DNA of 64,000 nucleotides from Crocodylus rhombifer (taxonomy: Eukaryota > Chordata > Crocodylia > Crocodylidae), in contig JAVSML010001079.1 in NCBI GenBank assembly GCA_038503035.1, positions 1 to 64,000 on the forward strand, given 5' to 3'. The position numbers and the translations under genes are program-made. This document shows, in pieces, positions 59,815 through 64,000 of the stretch (position 1 is the first letter of the stretch; every line of letters starts with the position of its first letter). Under the pieces are notes generated by a model, which saw only the letters and a program-made list of their open reading frames with translations, did not search any database and was not told the DNA's origin.

Positions 59815-60580
59815 GAAGTAGTGCACAAGGTAACCTCAAGGGCAGCAGCCATTAAGAAACTAACCAGTACAACATGGGGAGCCAACTTCTCTACCTTGAG
59901 AACAACTACACTACCCATGGTTTATGCACTAGTGGAATACTGCTTCTCTTTGTGGGCAAATAGCGCCCACACCCACAAAGTGGACAGTGCCCTGAATTCT
60001 GCACTATGAACAACAAATGGCCATCTGGTATACACGGAACATGAAAACGTTCATCTTGGCAGGAAGCCCCCCCCATAACATCAATATTGCTTGACTTGGC
60101 AACATTGGAATATTGCTTGACTTGGCAACCAAGGCCCAACAGGAAGATCATCCACTACATGATATGATTAAAAAAAATACCTAATGCAGAAATATCTAAG
60201 AAGCAGAAAACCCCTACTAGTAACTACCAGAACCATCATAGAGAAAGCAGGAGACACTATACTGTCATCATGGTCCCAGAGAAGGTGGGAAGAGCAATGG
60301 AATAATAACCACACCCCATTACACAACTACATACAAATACCATCTTCATACCCTCCTGGTCATAAACTCCCATGGAAGGCATGGGTAAACTTGAATTAAC
60401 TGTGATTGGTTTACGGAGCCTTCAGTAAAATCAAACATAAAGTGGGCCTTACAAACTCACCATCATGCCCATGTGGCAGAAGAGATCAGACAGCCCAACA
60501 TATATTAACTGACCCCTCTATATGGTCCACCAGAGGGAGTGAACAGTCTGAAACATTGCAGTAATACTGATGGATCTACT
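59815..60580 (+). pseudogene. C-terminal remnant of a third non-LTR retrotransposon lineage
   Basis: From about 59820 the frame reads VTSRAAAIKKLTSTTWGANF, then LPMVYALVEYCFSLWANSAH and THKVDSALNSAL. After frame changes, GHKLPWKAWVNLN appears near 60365, and KHKVGLTNSPSCPCGRRDQT with AQHILTD near 60435-60510. The AEYC..W...SHTHKVD block and the C-x-C...H tail match the region after the RT domain in a Jockey/Daphne-like group as I remember it. They do not fit CR1 or the RTE-like copy. A 26-bp-period duplication at 60083-60129 (AATATTGCTTGACTTGGCAA) interrupts it. Confidence 0.65.
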
Positions 60581-61564
60581 CTTAAATTGTTGGAGGAGTC
60601 AACTTTCTGAAGTCAGACACAAAAATAAGAACAAGCTGGAGTAGCCATTTTTTGTGCATGTTCCTTCAAAGCTTCATGTTGTTCTAGTCGTACTGAGCTT
60701 GTCAACTGATCCTCTCAGGTACAATGCAGCTTGAAAGCGAAGAACAAAGGAATTTCTTAGCTACAGGCACTGATTTAAGAATAAAATTCTCATGTCACAG
60801 ATCTCTGCAAAATAATACAGTCCTGAGATGAATGCCTACCCCATATAGTTTGATTTCATTTCAACTGGGAGTCCAGGGCCTTGTTAGCATTTGGAGATAG
60901 ACAAACCATCTTTCATCCTTGCCATTCTTTTTCCAGGTTCCTTCCTGCATGTGGTGGTCAGTGGCTCTCAATCTCCGTTATACTCAGTCTCTTTCCCTTT
61001 AGCTTGGGGCTTGGCCTGGGAAATTCCACCTTCCACCTGTAAAAATCTCATGCAGAGGAAACTGCTATGTTCTTGAGATGGGGCAGTTTGACTCGTATAT
61101 CTATAACCTCTGTATTGATCAAACTATAGCTGATTGGAAAGCTTCCACCTCTACTACCTAAGACAGTAAGCTGCACTGCTACAGACATAACTAGATCTCA
61201 TTTTCCCATTTGCTGACTGACATGCATTCACTCACAATTAAGCATAGCATAAGGGACTGGGGTGTAGGTGGTATGGCCTAATGGTTAGGCCACCAAGAGA
61301 TAGCAGGGCCTGGGGCTGGGACAAGGGACTGGAGCCATATAGCAAAGCTAGAGGGAGATCTAGAAGCAGAATCCACAATATAGTCCAGGGTCAGGAACTG
61401 GTGGGGGAGGTGGGGAGGTTAGATACCAAGTATGAATCCAGGGAGCAATTCACAGGGTAAAGTCCAAAAGCAGAGCCAAATCAGGGTCAGGAGCCAGGAA
61501 ACAGAACTGCAGGGAAATCCAAATCTGAAGTCTAGAACAAAGCCAAAAACCAGAGTCAGGAAAC
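60581..61564. other. No gene seen
   Basis: Unassigned. TATGGCCTAATGGTTAGGCC near 61273 resembles a SINE head. 61320-61560 is purine-rich with scattered GGGTCAGGA/CAGAG words, perhaps an old LTR. Confidence 0.3.
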
Positions 61565-61720
61565 AGGGGCTGCTATACATGTGCTGGGAGGCTGCTCTAA
61601 TGTGCTGTAATGACAGTATGTTGGAGCAGACTCAATTAATTGTGTCTAATGGGATGTGGTAATTACTGAGCTCCAGCAGCTTCCAGTGTCGACTATATCA
61701 GTGTCTCTGCACTGAAAAAA
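61565..61720. mobile_element. Half of the 18590-type hairpin MITE
   Basis: GGAGGCTGCTCTAATGTGCT, AGCAGACTCAATTAATTGTG and TATATCAGTGTCTCTGCACT match the inverse of 18695-18840 in order. Only one arm is present. Confidence 0.65.
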
Positions 61721-61721
61721 T

Positions 61722-62225
61722 GGTTCATAGACATTAGGGGCTGGAAGGGACCTCACAAGATCATTGAGTCCAGCCCCTCTGCCATAGGCAGGAAGTCTTT
61801 GGGAATCAAATGGTCCCAGCAAGATAAACATCTAAACACATCTGAATGAACCCAGAGTAGGTACCTGCACTACTTCGGGGCGGGGTGGGGAGGGGGAGAG
61901 TCTGTTCCAGATCCTGGACACTTGGACTGTTTTTCCTTATGTTCAGTCTAAATTGGCCTTCTAGGAGTTTGTGGTCATTGGACCTTATTATTCCCTGGGG
62001 AGCTCTGGTGAACAACTATTCTCCCAGTTCCTGATGCACTCCCCCTATGTACTTAGAGGCTGCCACCAAGTCCCCCCTGAGCCTTCTCTTCTCCAGGCTG
62101 AAGAGTCCCATGTCCCTCAGTCTCTCCTTGTACGGTTTGCTCTCTTGGCCTTTGATCATATGGGTGGCTTTCCTTTGGATTCTCTTGAACTTATCCATGT
62201 CCCTCCTGCACGTTAGCTGGGCCTG
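61722..62225 (-). mobile_element. CR1 LINE 3' end with partial ORF2
   Basis: TTCATAGACATTAGGGGCTG GAAGGGACCT is the inverse of the CR1 3' end. On the minus strand, ORF2 reads RRDMDKFKRIQRKATHMIKG, YKERLRDMGLFSLEKRRLRG, DLVAASKYIGGVHQELGE and FRLNIRKN, with a frame break near 62015. It is closest in sequence to the copies at 355 and 13319. No RT catalytic part is retained. Confidence 0.9.
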
Positions 62226-63516
62226 CCCGCTTGCGTCCAATTGGCTAGGACCTGACTTCAAGGACCTACCTCTAAAATCCACTCATGACTCCTGGCCCTT
62301 TTACATTAGGGCACTGGGCTCTCCGGTCCCTTAACACTGCACCCTTGTGGCATTGGGGTTGTTGAGGTTTCAGCCTTCAAAGGCTTTGCTCCTTGTTCTC
62401 TAGCTAGGCCTCCCAGCCTAGGCCCACTAGGTAGGACCTGACATTGGGTCGCTAGTTCCTCACTACACTCTGGGCTCTTTGCCCTATGACCTGTATAGTT
62501 GTACCTGCTATGGCACAGGGTTCTCCAACCCTACAGCTGTGCCCCATGGATGCTAATGAGGTCTCCACCTCCCCTACAGCCTCAACCACAAACCACCCAA
62601 GTAAAATAGAACAGTGTTTCTCAACCCATGGTATGCATACCCCTGGAGGTACATAAGACATGGGCAGGGGGTATGAGGGTGCTGCATTTTGATCTTTGCC
62701 TGCTCTGGCCGGAAGCTCCAGCCACTGCCCCTCCCACCGTGTCCAGTGCACTGGGGCTTTCACTTCCCAGTGTCAGTGTGCTGGGGGATAGGGAGAGAGG
62801 CCCTGTGCAGGCTGCTTTACCCCAGGCCACAGTGGAAAAAGTGGGACTCAGCTTGTGGTGGTGAAACTGGAAGTGCCATGGTGGGACTTCTGGTTTCGCT
62901 TTTGCCACGTCAATTGGCAGGCAGTATGTAAAGTACCAAAGGTTGAGAACCACTGAAATAGAACATAAACAGAATAAAAATAAATATAAAGAAGGCAATC
63001 TGCCTGCTTATTGCTCCAGGGCCTCTGCCTCTCTGCGTAGAGTTGCTGTAGCTTCTCTGGAAGTTCTCAGGAGTCCACTCCATCAGCTGACCAGGCTGCA
63101 GGGCTCAGCTTTTAACTCCTGCTCTGCTGGCAGGCTGTGCCCTAAAGGTTTTGGTTTCTAGTAACAGGGCTAGGGTTTCCTGTTACAAGCACGTCTATAA
63201 ACAACCTAGGAGGCTTGGCACAGAAGAACTGTTGACCGGCCTGCAGACCTAGGACCCTAGCCGGTGCTAAATGAAGGTGATGCTCCCAGGAGCCAATCAG
63301 AAGTCTTGCTACTCCTAAGCTGGGGCAGAGTTCATTAACTGGGACTTGCTGCAGATGTGGCTGCTGTGGTACTTGGATCAGACTGTCCTGCCTGCTGAGG
63401 GTCCCTGACAGCACTTGGCCCAGACTGGTACGCCTGATTAGCATCCCTGATTCATAGTTAGTTCCTTGTGTCTTCAGGATGTTCTCTCTCATCTTAAATT
63501 ATACATAAATCCATAG
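62226..63516. other. Old repeat, interrupted by a hAT element
   Basis: Sequence on both sides of 62612-62955 is continuous once the TSD is counted once. It includes CTGGGCTCTTTGCCC near 62468 and an A-rich stretch near 62970. TAGGACCTGAC recurs at 62246 and 62430. It may be an old LTR or LINE body; I cannot name it. No coding frame recognised. Confidence 0.3.
62604..62963. mobile_element. hAT MITE with perfect 8-bp TSD
   Basis: The element runs 62612-62955, left end CAGTGTTTCTCAACC and right end GGTTGAGAACCACTG. AAATAGAA flanks it exactly on both sides (62604-62611 and 62956-62963). The body is 344 bp, GC-rich, without transposase. Its ends are like those at 43067-43372 but the core differs. 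Confidence 0.95.
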
Positions 63517-63756
63517 TCCTAGGTCAGGGGTTGGCAACATTTTTGGGCAGAGTGCCCAAAACACCCCAAACTTGATTTGTAAGATGCTGGTGTGCTGGGG
63601 CAGACAGCAGGGGAGCCACAAGGGGCTTGATTCTTGTGGCAGCACCATCCTAGGTCCTTCCCCACCATCTGTCTGGAGGTGCGTGTGCCAAGCAAATTGC
63701 ATTTGCAGTCGATGCTCTGGCATGTGTGCTGGGGGTTGCCAACCCTTGTCCTCAGT
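63517..63756. mobile_element. Short hAT MITE, related to 8557-9574
   Basis: The element runs 63525-63748, left CAGGGGTTGGCAAC and right GTTGCCAACCCTTG. Flanks TCCTAGGT and TCCTCAGT match at 6 of 8. Its left 50 bases match the inverse of the right end of 8557-9574 (GGCAGAGTGCC, AAAACACCCC). CCACCATCTGTCTGGAGGTG corresponds to the inverse of the GCAGATGG unit word there. Confidence 0.85.
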
Positions 63757-64000
63757 AGTTCTCAAAGAGGACTGTCCATACCCACACACTAAACAAAACA
63801 GCCTGTGCTTTGCATTTGAAATTTGCCAATCAGTAAGTCATTTTCCTTTTAAATGGTTGCATCTGCTGCTCAGCTTTTAAGAGCCAAAATCTCCATGTGC
63901 TCATACAATGTAACCCCATTAACTTTAATGGAGTTGCCTAAGTTTTCCATTATGGCAGAGCTTGGCCATATTTATATACATCTCTCATGCATGCACACAC
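63757..64000. other. No gene seen
   Basis: Unassigned, continues beyond the window. Confidence 0.3.

Noticed and set aside
61262..61300. tRNA-like head TATGGCCTAATGGTTAGGCC
   Set aside because: Only an A-box-like word; no B box or cloverleaf seen.

Overview
This window looks like vertebrate intergenic or intronic DNA, most likely from a crocodilian, with a turtle as the second possibility. The reasons are several decayed CR1 LINE copies with the sauropsid-type 3' end, many non-autonomous hAT-like DNA elements, MIR/CORE-SINE remnants, CA/TG microsatellites and a 10-base assembly gap. No bacterial features are visible. I found no host protein-coding exon, no intact tRNA or rRNA gene and no CRISPR array. 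All convincing protein similarity belongs to broken retrotransposon reverse transcriptases. The remaining open frames are short or arise from GC-rich internal repeats.

Layout. Bases 1-3054 hold a CR1 3' tail, a long frameshifted CR1 ORF2 and a truncated hAT element against its 3' end. Bases 4.3-12.1 kb are dense in DNA elements: a TTTACACGTGC-type MITE, a minus-strand CR1, a 1.3 kb foldback hAT with a perfect 8-bp target-site duplication (TSD), a GC-rich element with AT-rich ends, a 1.0 kb hAT built of ~269-bp internal units, and two foldback MITEs. Bases 12.1-20.3 kb are sparser, with two CR1 3' ends, a 452-bp hAT, a hairpin MITE and a 62-bp direct repeat. Bases 20.8-22.9 kb hold a MITE and an RTE-like LINE corpse. 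Bases 22.9-36.2 kb are mostly unannotatable, with MIR remnants, the gap and LINE scraps. Bases 36.2-54.4 kb hold three more large hAT elements, smaller TIR elements, an LTR-like stretch and two AT-rich blocks that could be conserved noncoding sequence. Bases 54.4-64 kb hold a 69-bp minisatellite, a remnant of a third LINE lineage, a CR1 3' end, and two hAT elements, one with a perfect 8-bp TSD.

Nothing here forms a cooperating gene set. The history is successive transposition: at least three non-LTR lineages (CR1, RTE-like, and one with a different C-terminus) and several hAT-like families. Element boundaries were set by reading terminal inverted repeats (TIRs) and 8-bp TSDs directly. Family names are inference, because no database search was possible. 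I did not find a convincing new biological system; the most unusual material is the foldback and chimeric structure of the non-autonomous DNA elements.
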